Assembly (NCBI RefSeq): GCF_000757885.1
Contig: NZ_JQCR01000001.1
Coordinates: 372,001 to 436,000, forward strand
Origin: Paenibacillus wynnii
Lineage (GTDB): Bacteria > Bacillota > Bacilli > Paenibacillales > Paenibacillaceae
Length of the DNA: 64,000 nt
Reading direction: 5' to 3'
Part shown: in pieces, positions 16,461 through 25,260 of the stretch
How positions within the stretch are numbered: position 1 is the first letter of the stretch
How the letters are laid out: every line of letters begins with the position of its first letter
Translations under genes and position numbers: made by a program
The notes under the pieces: model-generated
Databases searched by the model: none
The model's input: only the letters and a program-made list of their open reading frames with translations
What the model was told of the DNA's origin: nothing

Positions 16461-17654
16461 TTAGGCTTGTACCGGATGTTCCTCCGGGAGCAAATCCGAG
16501 CAAGCTTTTTCCAGGTAAGGCTTCGCCCCCAGAAAATCACGGAATGCGGTATATTCGCGCCATTTGGCAGCTTGATCGCCGGCCGCGCTTTTGACGGCAC
16601 GGATGAGAATATTCTTCGGAGTATGCTCCATATCAATGAATTCAAGCAGCTGTGTGCGGTAGCCCATAAGGTCCAACAGTTTCGCCCGGATAGCATCGGT
16701 AGCCAACGCCGAGAAGCGCTCTTTTAGAATACCGTGCGATAACAACGGTCCGAGCACTTCACTCTCAACTTGTGAGAACAGTTCATGCTGACAGCAGGGT
16801 ACGGAGAGGATGACAGAAGCTCCCCAACGAACCGCTTTTTCTAATGCTGCATCGGTCGCGGTATCACAAGCATGAAGTGTCACAACCATATCTACCTTCT
16901 CCAACTCATCATACTCCGCAATATCACCTACGAGAAAGCGCAGATTATCATATTGGAGCTTACTGGAAAGAGTACTGCAATGCTCAATAACATCTGCTTT
17001 TAAATCGAGACCCACGATCTTAAGCTCCCGTTTCTCGCGTACCGCCAAATAATGATATAGAGCAAACGTTAAGTATGATTTTCCGCAGCCAAAATCAACA
17101 ATCGTAAGCGGACGGCCGGTAGGCAAGTCTCCCAAAACATCCTCCACCATCTCCAAAAACCGATTGATTTGCCGGAACTTATCGTATTTCTTAGCAAGTA
17201 CCTTTCCCTCGCTGTTCATAATTCCAAGCTCCACTAGAAAGGGAACGGGCTCTCCCTCATTCAACACATAACGCTTTTGGCGGTTGTGGGCCAGATCAGG
17301 CAACTCCTTTTTCGTCGGAGACTTGGTGAGGATGGATACCTTTTGTTTTTTGCTCAGCAGGACCTGATAATCCGCTTCTTGGGTACAGATCAGTCCCTGA
17401 CGGAACGTGTCATTCAGCAAATTAAATAACTCTTCAGTAGCCTGTTCAGCGGGTATATTGCGATGCTCAACCTTGGGTCCAATATAGTAAGCAAACTGGT
17501 AGTGCAGCTTGCCTTTTAATTCTACGGGCTTAATCTGTACCTTGGTGAAGGTGACACCTTCTTTTTTGCGTAATTGGCTTAAGCTCGCCGAAATCAAGGT
17601 ACGGTCGCTAATTACCTTTTCAATAAGGGTATTCAAGGATTCCACAGGGAACAT
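16461..17654 (-). CDS. class I SAM-dependent methyltransferase (Methyltransf_32 type)
   Basis: 397 residues. The N-terminal about 130 residues are a variable region, and the rest is a Rossmann methyltransferase. Motif I is IVDFGCGKSYLTFAL at 185-199, then IVGLDLK (motif II acidic residue) and VTLHACDTATDAAL, which is typical of the PF13679 family. SVPCCQHEL follows. Family members are thought to act on RNA or protein, but the substrate here is not known. The ribosome site is weak (GGAAAG). A hairpin just upstream (17677-17694) ends the neighbouring transcript. Confidence 0.8.
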   Translation of the reverse strand: MFPVESLNTLIEKVISDRTLISASLSQLRKKEGVTFTKVQIKPVELKGKLHYQFAYYIGPKVEHRNIPAEQATEELFNLLNDTFRQGLICTQEADYQVLLSKKQKVSILTKSPTKKELPDLAHNRQKRYVLNEGEPVPFLVELGIMNSEGKVLAKKYDKFRQINRFLEMVEDVLGDLPTGRPLTIVDFGCGKSYLTFALYHYLAVREKRELKIVGLDLKADVIEHCSTLSSKLQYDNLRFLVGDIAEYDELEKVDMVVTLHACDTATDAALEKAVRWGASVILSVPCCQHELFSQVESEVLGPLLSHGILKERFSALATDAIRAKLLDLMGYRTQLLEFIDMEHTPKNILIRAVKSAAGDQAAKWREYTAFRDFLGAKPYLEKACSDLLPEEHPVQA

Positions 17655-17668
17655 CTCACTTTCCAGTT

Positions 17669-17694
17669 TTAAAAATAGAGACCCTCCGGTCTCT
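17669..17694 (-). terminator. short terminator between the DUF6483 gene and the methyltransferase
   Basis: On the minus strand AGAGACC-GGAG-GGTCTCT (17694-17677) is followed by ATTTTTAAAA. It ends the upstream transcript about 20 bases before the methyltransferase start, so it could also attenuate read-through into that gene. Confidence 0.6.
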
Positions 17695-17752
17695 TGTACA
17701 ACCTTAGTATACTACGGATGAATCCTCAGAGTCTGGTAAGAAGCTATTGATC

Positions 17753-17785
17753 GAGCTATTCTTGAGCTATTCTTGAGCTATTCCT
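17753..17785. repeat. 11-bp tandem repeat, three units, overlapping a stop codon
   Basis: GAGCTATTCTT occurs twice back to back and a third, slightly changed time (GAGCTATTCCT). The last unit covers the TAG stop of the DUF6483-like gene. No function is apparent. Confidence 0.7.
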
Positions 17786-18461
17786 TAAGCATCAGCTTCC
17801 ACTCTTTGGCCTTGGCTGTGACGTTGAGCCACTCTTCCTGACCCTGGATAACCTCTGCCAACGGAAGATTACCGAGTTCGAGAACATTCGGATCTATTCG
17901 CATTAGCCGCTGATACAACTCGTGACCTTCATTGGCTACTTCTTCTCCCTGATCTATTAGGCGATATAGACAATCTTCGGCTTTGCCATAACGTCCGGTA
18001 GATTCCAGGTAAGGGAGCAGTAAATGCTCCGTCTTAATAGGGAGCCGATAGGATGCGACGGCGGCTATTACTTTATCGATTTCCTCTGTGATTTGCAGCA
18101 GCTTTCGGTCCGCACCGTGAAGATAAGCATACAGATACAGGTGCAATGCCTTCATCAACCTTGATAAGGCGGCATATTCGTCATTCTTCTCTATATAAAT
18201 ACCCGCTTCTTCCTGCAGCATACGGGCCACGCCTTGCAACTTGTCAACCTCCAGACCTCCGCCAATACGGAATAACTCTATAACATCCTCGACAGATAAA
18301 GAATTCAGAAGACGTGAGTTTAAACGAAAATGCCTGTTCAAAAGCTCATCAATCTCCCATAGAGCCTCCGTTGTTTTCCGCTCTTGCTTAAGCGTCAGCA
18401 CTTTGGCAACCATCTGTGTCATGTCTTCAATCATCCGGACGATATAATCTCTACGGAACAT
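17778..18461 (-). CDS. DUF6483-like conserved protein
   Basis: 227 residues, soluble, almost wholly alpha-helical. It begins MFRRDYIVRMIEDMTQMVAKVL, which I recognise as the DUF6483 type seen in Paenibacillus and relatives. The remainder has TPR-like helical pairs (ALSRLMKALHLYLYAYL, ESTGRYGKAEDCLYRLIDQG). No catalytic motif is visible. AAGGGAG lies eight bases before the ATG. Function unknown; a scaffold or regulatory role is only inference. Confidence 0.75.
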   Translation of the reverse strand: MFRRDYIVRMIEDMTQMVAKVLTLKQERKTTEALWEIDELLNRHFRLNSRLLNSLSVEDVIELFRIGGGLEVDKLQGVARMLQEEAGIYIEKNDEYAALSRLMKALHLYLYAYLHGADRKLLQITEEIDKVIAAVASYRLPIKTEHLLLPYLESTGRYGKAEDCLYRLIDQGEEVANEGHELYQRLMRIDPNVLELGNLPLAEVIQGQEEWLNVTAKAKEWKLMLKE

Positions 18462-18548
18462 TCAGCACGCTCCCTTCCGTTGTACGGTTCAGATTATTTT
18501 AAACCATTCCCCTGTTCATTGCCACTAAGTCCAACTATTAAAGGATGA

Positions 18549-18606
18549 TTGACTGGCATAAATCACTGGGCTATAATACAACATATTTGATCTGGATTAC
18601 AGATCA
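18549..18606 (+). promoter_or_regulatory. sigma-A promoter and inverted repeat of the ArsR-MFS operon
   Basis: TTGACT (18549-18554), a 17-base spacer and TATAAT (18572-18577) form a near-ideal sigma-A promoter. Eleven bases later lies TGATCT-N7-AGATCA (18588-18606), a likely repressor site for the first gene. The promoter sits inside the longest open frame, which supports the inner start at 18689. Confidence 0.75.
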
Positions 18607-18688
18607 TACTATAAACAGATTACCCGGCAGACTCAATGACAGCTTAGTAAAAGTTCAATCTATGATCGGCACTTTAAGGGAGGTTCTC

Positions 18689-19222
18689 ATGCGTAACAAG
18701 AAAATAGATAAGACAACAATACCAAACCAGGAGCACTCCGAAGTACCCCTCCCTATATCAGAGGAGCAGGTAAAGCTGTTGGAAAGCGCACTGCGCATTA
18801 AAATCATGCATGTACTCGCCCAAGAGGCTCTTACTTCCAAACAGGTTGCCGAGAAGCTGCAAAAGACACCGGGCAACATACATTACCATATTATCAAGCT
18901 TTTTGAGGGCGGACTGCTGGAGCTGGTCCGAACGGAAGCTGTTGGCGGAATCATACAGAAATTTTACCGCTCCAAGGCAACTTGGTTTAAATCTCCAAGC
19001 ATGAGCGGCTTTCAGTTCAGCCCGGAGGATCAGGTAGAACATTTCACTACAAGGCTGACATTGGCTGCAGATGAATTGGAGCATTTCCAAGCGGAGCTTA
19101 AAGAGCTCATTACGAAATGGGAATCGAAAGTGACACACGGTAACGAATATGGCGTGGATATTATTATAGGCCGTCTGCAGCCGTTCACCGATGCCAATCC
19201 AGAACCGGGAGGCGAGTCCTAG
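18689..19222 (+). CDS. ArsR-like winged-helix transcriptional regulator
   Basis: 177 residues. A winged-helix DNA-binding domain lies at about 30-110 (LESALRIKIMHVLAQEALTSKQVAEKLQ, then TPGNIHYHIIKLFEGGLLELV), of the HTH_20 type. The C-terminal half is helical and may bind an effector or mediate dimerisation. The frame opens at 18545, but AAGGGAGG stands five bases before the ATG at 18689 and the promoter lies upstream of that, so I use 18689. It is followed after four bases by an MFS exporter, which it probably represses. Confidence 0.85.
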   Translation: MRNKKIDKTTIPNQEHSEVPLPISEEQVKLLESALRIKIMHVLAQEALTSKQVAEKLQKTPGNIHYHIIKLFEGGLLELVRTEAVGGIIQKFYRSKATWFKSPSMSGFQFSPEDQVEHFTTRLTLAADELEHFQAELKELITKWESKVTHGNEYGVDIIIGRLQPFTDANPEPGGES

Positions 19223-19226
19223 GGTG

Positions 19227-20558
19227 ATGCCGACAGACACTTCGGAACAAGTTAGTCGCAATCCGCTGCGCAGTTTTGCTGTGCCTTTTGCGAGTTCACC
19301 GGCCTTCCTCTTTCTTTGGCTGGGTCACCTCATATCCTTTCTCGGTAGTTCCGTCACCATGGTCATTCTCCCGGTACTGGTCTACTCCTTAACCGGATCA
19401 ACCACCACTATGGGTTTCGTAATGGCTACTTACATGCTCCCTAACATCCTTATGCTTCCCATATCCGGACATATCGTTGACCGCTATGACCGGGTTAAGA
19501 TCATGATGATTGCTGATATCGCCCGATTTTTCATCATGCTGGCAATCGCCCTGCTATCTCTGTCAGGTCTGCTAAGCATTCCGCTTCTGTTTCTGTTCGT
19601 TGGACTTTACGGCCTGATAGACGGCCTGTTCCAACCTGCTTATGCTGCAGTACGAGCCACCGTATTCACCCCGGATATTCGTGTGGCTGCTAATTCGCTA
19701 ACCCAGATGACAACTCAGGCTGTACGTTTAATAGGTCCCGCCTTAGGAGGGTTATTGATTACGCATTGGTCAGCGGGTATCGGATTCGGCATAGATGCCT
19801 TTACGTATGTACTTTCCTTGATCTGCCTGATCTATTTAAGGAGAAGAATAATTCACAGCCTTCGGAGACCGTCCTCTTCGAATATTCAACCAGAAGCTTT
19901 ATCACCAGCGGAAGCACCATCTGTTCTGGAAACTTCTCAGACGTTACCATCAACCCATTGGAGAGACGACTTCAGGGAGGGAATCGCAGTCCTTCGGAGT
20001 CATCCCTGGCTGTGGATCACCATACTGGCTTTTTCATTCATTAATATTTGTTATTCCGGTATTATAAGTGTGCTTATTCCTTGGCTTTTCAAAGTTCATC
20101 ATGGATGGGACCCTTATCTCTATGGTCTAGCAGTAACCTTCTCAGGAGTTGGCGCGATTATCGGAGGGTTATTGTTCGGAATGAGATCCTCTTGGAAGCA
20201 TCGGGGGATTATGGCCTACGGCGGGGCTTTTATTAGCGGCGTTGCATTGATGGCGGTGGCTTTCGTCCCTTCTGCCGGCTGGACTATCGCCTTGTTCGCT
20301 TTGGAGGGATTCGGTATTATGATCTTTGGTCTGATCTGGGAAATCAGTCTACAGGAGCTTGTGCCTCAGGAGGCTTTCGGTCGAGTAGCCAGTCTGGACA
20401 TGTTAGGATCCTTCGCACTGCTGCCGATCGGCTATATCGCTGTAGGTTGGCTGGCAGATCTTATCGGCGGAGTAGCAACGATCAGCATTTGCGCCGGGGT
20501 CGGTATGGCCACCGTCGCTTTCGTTCTAAGTATCCCGGCTATACATAAATTCCAATAA
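19227..20558 (+). CDS. MFS transporter, MFS_3-type exporter
   Basis: About 443 residues with around twelve membrane segments. It shows the motif-A-like stretch SGHIVDRYDRVKIMMIAD in the first cytoplasmic loop and a longer central loop of about 45 residues (RRRIIHSLRRPSSSN onward). This layout is typical of drug or siderophore exporters of the MFS_3 group. The ATG at 19227 and a GTG at 19224 share GGGAGG at 19207-19212. It is cotranscribed with the upstream ArsR-like regulator, so expression is probably induced by its own substrate. The substrate cannot be told. Confidence 0.88.
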   Translation: MPTDTSEQVSRNPLRSFAVPFASSPAFLFLWLGHLISFLGSSVTMVILPVLVYSLTGSTTTMGFVMATYMLPNILMLPISGHIVDRYDRVKIMMIADIARFFIMLAIALLSLSGLLSIPLLFLFVGLYGLIDGLFQPAYAAVRATVFTPDIRVAANSLTQMTTQAVRLIGPALGGLLITHWSAGIGFGIDAFTYVLSLICLIYLRRRIIHSLRRPSSSNIQPEALSPAEAPSVLETSQTLPSTHWRDDFREGIAVLRSHPWLWITILAFSFINICYSGIISVLIPWLFKVHHGWDPYLYGLAVTFSGVGAIIGGLLFGMRSSWKHRGIMAYGGAFISGVALMAVAFVPSAGWTIALFALEGFGIMIFGLIWEISLQELVPQEAFGRVASLDMLGSFALLPIGYIAVGWLADLIGGVATISICAGVGMATVAFVLSIPAIHKFQ

Positions 20559-20579
20559 GGGATTCTGTTAACCCAGAAC

Positions 20580-20630
20580 GCAGAACAGCAGGTCTTCAAG
20601 TGTCTGAAGACCTGCTGTTCTGCATTTTCT
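20580..20630 (+). terminator. terminator of the ArsR-MFS operon
   Basis: A near-perfect 19-bp stem GCAGAACAGCAGGTCTTCA / TGAAGACCTGCTGTTCTGC with a six-base loop, followed by ATTTTCTATT. It stands between convergent genes and may work both ways. Confidence 0.75.
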
Positions 20631-20646
20631 ATTGAAATCTGGAATC

Positions 20647-21444
20647 CTACTCTTTCCCGGAAGAAGTCTCCAAGAACTCCAAAATAATCTCAGAAAGACG
20701 ATCCGGTGCTTCGAACACGCTCATGTGACCCGCTCCGGAGATCGTTGCTTGCGTGATATTGGCTTTGTCAGAGGTAAAGGTTCTCTCAGCGGGGATGAGA
20801 CGGTCCTCTGTTCCGGCTACAAGCAGTACGGGTAGTTCTGCTGCTGAGATTACACCTCGACGATCTGGGCGCTCACGCATAGCCATAGCTGCCCCTACTG
20901 CACCCTGAGGAGGTGTCTTGTAGCCAATCTCTTTGGTTCTTACCAGCAGTTGCGGAGAGATATCATGGGTAGCCGGGGAGAAAAGCCCGGGCACAAGCTC
21001 ATCTACAAAAGCTGTAATTCCTTCATTCTGAATGGTACTGACACTTTTCAGGCGTTTTTCCTTCGCCTCTTCACTGTCTGGATAGCCGGTAGAATGAATC
21101 AATCCAAAGCCCTTCAAGCGTGATCCATACCGCTCCGCGAAGGAAAGCGTAATGTACCCGCCCAGGGAATGACCCAGCAAGGTTACCTTAGGAATTTCCA
21201 AAGCATCGAGCAGAGCCAAAATATCATCGGCCATCTGCTCAATCGTGTAAGCCCCCTTAGGAGCATCAGATGTCCCGTGGCCTCGTAAATCGGGAGCAAT
21301 GACGCGGTAACTACCGTTCAACAACGGGGCTATCTTCTCCCAATATTGAGCGCTTCCACAAAAACCGTGCAGCAGCACTACAACTTCTCCCTCTCCTTGA
21401 TCGCTGTATCCAATAGTAGTCCCTTCCGAACGGACAATTTCCAT
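20647..21444 (-). CDS. alpha/beta hydrolase
   Basis: 265 residues with the canonical fold. HGFCGSAQYW holds the oxyanion region, GHSLGGY carries the nucleophile Ser, GTEDRLIP carries the acid Asp and GAGHMS carries the base His. DLRGHGTSD is the usual second motif. No signal peptide is present, so it acts in the cytoplasm. The sequence resembles 3-oxoadipate enol-lactonase-like and haloperoxidase-like esterases, but no pathway genes stand nearby. AAGGTAG lies seven bases before the ATG. Confidence 0.88.
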   Translation of the reverse strand: MEIVRSEGTTIGYSDQGEGEVVVLLHGFCGSAQYWEKIAPLLNGSYRVIAPDLRGHGTSDAPKGAYTIEQMADDILALLDALEIPKVTLLGHSLGGYITLSFAERYGSRLKGFGLIHSTGYPDSEEAKEKRLKSVSTIQNEGITAFVDELVPGLFSPATHDISPQLLVRTKEIGYKTPPQGAVGAAMAMRERPDRRGVISAAELPVLLVAGTEDRLIPAERTFTSDKANITQATISGAGHMSVFEAPDRLSEIILEFLETSSGKE

Positions 21445-21531
21445 GATTGCTACCTTCTTCCTATGTGCAAATAGTTTGATTATAAAAGAGTATTATCTAT
21501 TATTAAGCAAAATTGCTTCCGTTGAATCGCC

Positions 21532-22059
21532 TTAAAGATAAAGTCTGAAGCCTGCTGCTGCCGCTTTGGCAATATGCTCAGCCATATTCATTACCCGGTA
21601 CAGAGGCGTAGTCTGCAGCGTCTGATACGGCTTCGGACCGTTAATATCAACCACAGCGGCAAGACTGTAATGACCCACCGCCGGAAGTAGAAGTCCTATC
21701 GATTGGGCCGGCTGCAGCGGTTCATTAGACGCAAAAAAATATCCTAAGGCCACAGGGGGTCCCAAACAGGCATCAATTGCAATAATGGTATGTTCAGCTG
21801 GGATTCCAGCCAGTCGCACAAGCAGGTTATCCGCATCACAAGGTGAAGGAAGTGTACCGATCACATGGGGAAATCCGTATTCGAGCAATTTGCTTCCTGT
21901 TAGCGGACCAAGTGCATCCCCGGTAGAACGGTCCGTGCCTATACAGAGGAAGGTGATGCCCTTAACAGGATGTAATTCGGCAATCTCCTGAAAAAAAGGG
22001 GACAGCCCTGCAGCGTTTAATTTATTGCGTTTTCCGTTCCCTTGCTCCCTGATTGCCAT
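21532..22059 (-). CDS. yyaC: spore protease-like protein YyaC
   Basis: 175 residues of the YyaC/DUF1256 family. Marks are FLCIGTDRSTGDALGPLTGS near residue 38 and IAIDACLG further on, a fold related to germination protease and hydrogenase-maturation peptidases. YyaC is conserved in endospore formers and expressed during sporulation; its exact substrate is not settled. AAGGGGG stands six bases before the ATG. Its presence supports a spore-forming host. It is a single gene, divergent from the DUF1128 gene. Confidence 0.88.
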   Translation of the reverse strand: MAIREQGNGKRNKLNAAGLSPFFQEIAELHPVKGITFLCIGTDRSTGDALGPLTGSKLLEYGFPHVIGTLPSPCDADNLLVRLAGIPAEHTIIAIDACLGPPVALGYFFASNEPLQPAQSIGLLLPAVGHYSLAAVVDINGPKPYQTLQTTPLYRVMNMAEHIAKAAAAGFRLYL

Positions 22060-22192
22060 GCGGGTCCCCCTTATATTTAATACTTCCCTTTAATTTTACA
22101 TGAATTTTTCTGTACGGACAAAAAAATGGTGGTACGGCACTCAAACATGGTAAAATACATAAATCACTAAGTAGAGAGGATGTTACCTAACA

Positions 22193-22417
22193 ATGGATTT
22201 ATCGCAGCCTAGTCAGGAAAATGTTGAATATATGATCGAAGGCATCAAGAACAAACTAAAAATGGCCAGCGCCGCAGCCATGCAGGCATCCGCTTTCTCA
22301 GTGGATAGATATGAGGATATCTATGATATCTATGAGGTAACGATGAACGGTGGAAATCTTAGCATCTCCCAGGTTGAGGCCATTGTGTCGGAACTCGGAC
22401 GCTTACGCCAGAAATAA
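22193..22417 (+). CDS. DUF1128 family protein (YfkK-like)
   Basis: 74 residues, soluble and helical. It shows the family pattern ENVEYMIEGIKNKL near the start and YEDIYDIYEVTM followed by SISQVEAIVSELG. This matches the UPF0435/YfkK group of Firmicutes, function unknown. The start is the ATG at 22193. A purine-rich GAGAGGATG lies 12-20 bases upstream, a rather distant ribosome site. Confidence 0.85.
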   Translation: MDLSQPSQENVEYMIEGIKNKLKMASAAAMQASAFSVDRYEDIYDIYEVTMNGGNLSISQVEAIVSELGRLRQK

Positions 22418-22434
22418 ATAAAGCTCAATAACAT

Positions 22435-22500
22435 AAAAAGGAGCCCCTGCATCCACGCCCATCTGGTTAGATGGTTCCGTGCGGCAGCGGGCTCCTTTGT
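22435..22500. terminator. bidirectional terminator between DUF1128 and pirin genes
   Basis: AAAAAGGAGCCC at the left pairs with GGGCTCCTTT at the right around a 40-base branched middle. Either strand has a short T run after the stem. It serves the convergent genes. Confidence 0.7.
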
Positions 22501-22525
22501 AATTAAAATCATGAGTCCCTTCCCT

Positions 22526-23245
22526 TCATGGAAGATCAATCAATACAAGTTCAGCTTCACCCTCACTGCTTGTCCCCTTGATCTTCAAATCACAGCTCTT
22601 CCGAATACGCGCAGCATCACCCGGCTGTAAATCAAATGCACCGTCAGAACATGATATTTCCACATTGCCTGAAAGTAGAAACACATGGGTACGTCTTTCC
22701 TCCTGCTGCGGGTACACGAGTTCTTTCCCAGTCTCCAGCGTGGATAGATAAACTGTTGCATCCTCATTAACGGTCATTGAACCCTCATCTAGCGTACCTG
22801 AAGCTACGGGAAGGAGCTGATTCGTTCGAAATTCAGGCGGAAAGTATTTCGCATCCCATTTGGGTGCAAGCCCTGGTTCCTTAGGCAGTAGCCAGATTTG
22901 CAGGAAACGTACATTATCATTGTCTGACGGATTGGTCTCGGAATGATTAATTCCCGTTCCTGCGCTCATCGTCTGCACCGTACCGGCCTGCAGGTCTGCT
23001 CTATTCCCCAAGTCATCTTCATGCCTAAGGACTCCAGAGACTACATACGTGACAATCTCCAAATCATGATGCGGATGCTCATGCATACCCTGCTTGGGCT
23101 TCAATTCATTCTCGTTGTGTGCTAATAGTGAACCAAAGTGAACATTGCTGGGGTCATCATAATCGGCAAACGAAAAACTGAACTCACTGTGTATCCATTC
23201 TCTATTTGAAGTATGCCGTTCTGCTGAAGTTACTACTTTAATCAT
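22526..23245 (-). CDS. pirin family protein (bicupin)
   Basis: 239 residues, a two-cupin pirin of the YhhW/quercetinase-like group. The N-terminal cupin holds the metal ligands: GMHEHPHHDLEIVTYV (His residues), VLRHEDDLG, and GTGINHSETNPS near residues 107-118. The C-terminal cupin lacks a clear metal set. Members show quercetin 2,3-dioxygenase activity or redox-sensing roles. GGAGGTG lies eight bases before the ATG. Monocistronic. Confidence 0.9.
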   Translation of the reverse strand: MIKVVTSAERHTSNREWIHSEFSFSFADYDDPSNVHFGSLLAHNENELKPKQGMHEHPHHDLEIVTYVVSGVLRHEDDLGNRADLQAGTVQTMSAGTGINHSETNPSDNDNVRFLQIWLLPKEPGLAPKWDAKYFPPEFRTNQLLPVASGTLDEGSMTVNEDATVYLSTLETGKELVYPQQEERRTHVFLLSGNVEISCSDGAFDLQPGDAARIRKSCDLKIKGTSSEGEAELVLIDLP

Positions 23246-23382
23246 AACCTTTGCACCTCCAGGTTGTTGGAACCTCCCCCATTCTTGAACGGGAGAATGT
23301 AACTCCTTACTGAAATAGTAATTAGGCGCTTTAATTAACTATTTCTTACCCGCTTCTATTCCTCATCAATCAGGATTAGCCT

Positions 23383-24384
23383 CTATATTATCTCCAGCTT
23401 GAACTCAGCTTCCGCAGAACCAACCTTTGTTCCACCGTCATTATAAATATCTCCAGAATAAGCAGCACTAAGTTTCTTGAGCGTATTTTCGTTACTATAT
23501 CCGATCTGCTTCAAGATACTCTGCACGATGAGACCCCACTCCTCCTCAGAACCATCCAGAACCTTAAAGGCTATACCGAGACGTTCGCGGCGTAAGCCGA
23601 AGCAGTACACGCCCTTAAAGCCTCCCTTGGCAATAATGTTATCATCCTCCAGCAAAATGGAATCCAGACGCCCGTAGCCGGAGACCATTTCGGGATGGGC
23701 ATTCATTGCAGCGGTAATCGTGGTTACAGCCTTTCGTGTAGCCAAATCTCCTATGAGATTTGGACAAGCCAGCTTCAGATAAGCACCGGCAAGAGCAGTC
23801 AATGGCAAAGCAAATACCGGAAGGCCGCACCCATCCGTTCCAAGTCCGATACTTTCAGGAGCAACGTCTGCCATATAAGCGAGGGTATTGATGATTTCAC
23901 GTTGAACCGGATGATCTCTATCCGCATACTCCCCCAGTGGAAAGCCTTTCAATTGGCTGTAGGATAAGATCCCCAGATGCTTACCGGAGCAATTATGGTA
24001 GATTTTTCTTCTACCAAGGCCTCGTATGGCTTCCTCACGGCTACTGTCATCGAGCGGATAGCTTGTGGCACATAACATATTGTTCTCACTGACACCCACC
24101 TTGGATGAAATACTCTCCAGCGCAGTGATATGATAGTTTTCTCCACGGTGAGAAGCAGTCATCAAAGCAATTTCAGCCTGTGTCAAATGATAATGTTCAG
24201 CGATGCCTCCCCGGATTCCGGGAATGGCCTGCAGCGGTTTTGCTGCTGAACGGGTGAAGGATACAAATCCCGGATCACCGGCATATCCTTTTAGTTTACC
24301 GTCTACTCCTACAATAGCGATATGTCCGCTGTGTATGCATTCTATTAATTCAGCACGATATTCGCGCACAAGAACTGTCTCCAT
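23383..24384 (-). CDS. L-asparaginase, rhizobial (AsnII) type
   Basis: 333 residues of the PF06089 family, unrelated in sequence to the E. coli-type enzymes. FTRSAAKPLQAIPG contains the Ser-x-x-Lys pair seen in the serine-hydrolase-like active site, and NCSGKHLG holds the Cys and Lys that bind Zn or help catalysis in the Rhizobium etli enzyme. It would hydrolyse asparagine to aspartate and ammonia in the cytoplasm. GAGGAGA is six bases before the ATG. No nitrogen regulator site was recognised. Confidence 0.88.
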   Translation of the reverse strand: METVLVREYRAELIECIHSGHIAIVGVDGKLKGYAGDPGFVSFTRSAAKPLQAIPGIRGGIAEHYHLTQAEIALMTASHRGENYHITALESISSKVGVSENNMLCATSYPLDDSSREEAIRGLGRRKIYHNCSGKHLGILSYSQLKGFPLGEYADRDHPVQREIINTLAYMADVAPESIGLGTDGCGLPVFALPLTALAGAYLKLACPNLIGDLATRKAVTTITAAMNAHPEMVSGYGRLDSILLEDDNIIAKGGFKGVYCFGLRRERLGIAFKVLDGSEEEWGLIVQSILKQIGYSNENTLKKLSAAYSGDIYNDGGTKVGSAEAEFKLEII

Positions 24385-24562
24385 GATGTCTCTCCTCGTT
24401 TCTCTTTATCGGTGAAAATGATAATAATAAGAAATTATAACATCTTTCTAAGGGGCAAGGCGGTTTGTAAAGCAGGTTAAAAGCTTGTTTACACATGTAA
24501 AAGCCCCATTCCTTCGGCCATCCTTTCACTTGCTCCGGTAATCTTTCCCTTGCTACTTTATT

Positions 24563-24588
24563 GTTTCAGCGGAATCTCCAACGTTTAA
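24563..24588 (+). promoter_or_regulatory. SigB-like promoter of the YtxH gene
   Basis: GTTTCA (24563-24568), exactly 14 bases, then GTTTAA (24583-24588). The start codon follows 61 bases after the -10. The same GTTTC-N14 layout precedes four other stress-type genes in this window. The -10 differs from the B. subtilis SigB GGGTAT at several positions, so support comes mainly from the shared pattern. Confidence 0.5.
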
Positions 24589-24648
24589 ATACGAAGTAAG
24601 ATATCTTCAGCATACAATATTCCAAATTCCAATAAGGAGTGATTAGTG

Positions 24649-25119
24649 ATGAGTAACGTAGACGTAGAACATGAAGTGGAAACTGGTAGCAACTTTTTAA
24701 AGGGGATTTTTATTGGCGGCTTACTGGGTGCTGCGGCGGCATTGCTATTTGCACCGAAGCCTGGTAATGAAATGCGAAGCGACCTTTCTGACAAGCTTAC
24801 GCTGGCAACAGATAAAACGAAAGAAGTAGCTGGAGTAGTGACGGATAAAACCAAAGCTCTTGCCACAACAGTTACTGAAAAAGCAACCGATTTGGCTAGC
24901 ACTGTATCGACCAAAGCATCTGATCTTTACACAACTGTTACTGAAAGTAAGCAACAAATTGCTGCTACTTTACAGGAAACCGGTAGAAAAATCGGTGAAA
25001 CGGTAAGTGAAGCTTCCTCCGATGTGGCATCTGATGTGGAAGATGCCTCCAAGAAAGTCGCTGATGAGGCCAAGGATGCGAAAGAAGAAGTCGCTTCATC
25101 CTATAAATCTTCCTACTAA
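24649..25119 (+). CDS. YtxH domain-containing stress protein
   Basis: 156 residues. An N-terminal membrane helix (FLKGIFIGGLLGAAAALLFAPKPG) is followed by a long, Lys/Glu/Thr/Ala-rich amphipathic helix with repeats of the form TDKTKxLA...TVTEKATDLAST, like LEA and YtxH proteins. AAGGAG lies nine bases before the ATG at 24649; a GTG at 24646 is the alternative start. In B. subtilis ytxH belongs to the general-stress regulon. Here a SigB-like element lies 61 bases upstream. The likely role is membrane-linked desiccation or osmotic protection. Confidence 0.85.
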   Translation: MSNVDVEHEVETGSNFLKGIFIGGLLGAAAALLFAPKPGNEMRSDLSDKLTLATDKTKEVAGVVTDKTKALATTVTEKATDLASTVSTKASDLYTTVTESKQQIAATLQETGRKIGETVSEASSDVASDVEDASKKVADEAKDAKEEVASSYKSSY

Positions 25120-25152
25120 TTTGCGGTAAAAACAGCTATGAATTCATTTTAA

Positions 25153-25182
25153 CAATAGCCAGCTGTCCGCAGCTGGCTATTG
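25153..25182. terminator. perfect hairpin after the YtxH gene
   Basis: CAATAGCCAGCTG-TCCG-CAGCTGGCTATTG is a perfect 13-bp stem with a four-base loop, 33 bases after the stop codon. It lacks a T run on the plus strand, so it may be an mRNA-stabilising hairpin or a weak terminator. Confidence 0.55.
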
Positions 25183-25260
25183 CCATGCGTTAACACCGTT
25201 TCATTCATAAATAATAAAGGACAATAAAGCCTTATACGGCTAAGAAAGCAGGGATAGCCC

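Noticed and set aside
16292-16696. A 134-codon minus frame across the methyltransferase terminator
   Set aside because: It overlaps the 3' end of a conserved gene in another frame and crosses a clear terminator.
18545-18688. N-terminal extension of the ArsR-like regulator
   Set aside because: It would cover the TTGACT-TATAAT promoter; the ATG at 18689 has a strong ribosome site.
25198-25224. GTTTCA-N15-GGACAA before the DUF5665 gene as a sixth SigB-like site
   Set aside because: The spacer is one base longer and the -10 matches poorly; mentioned only in the gene entry, not counted in the set of five.
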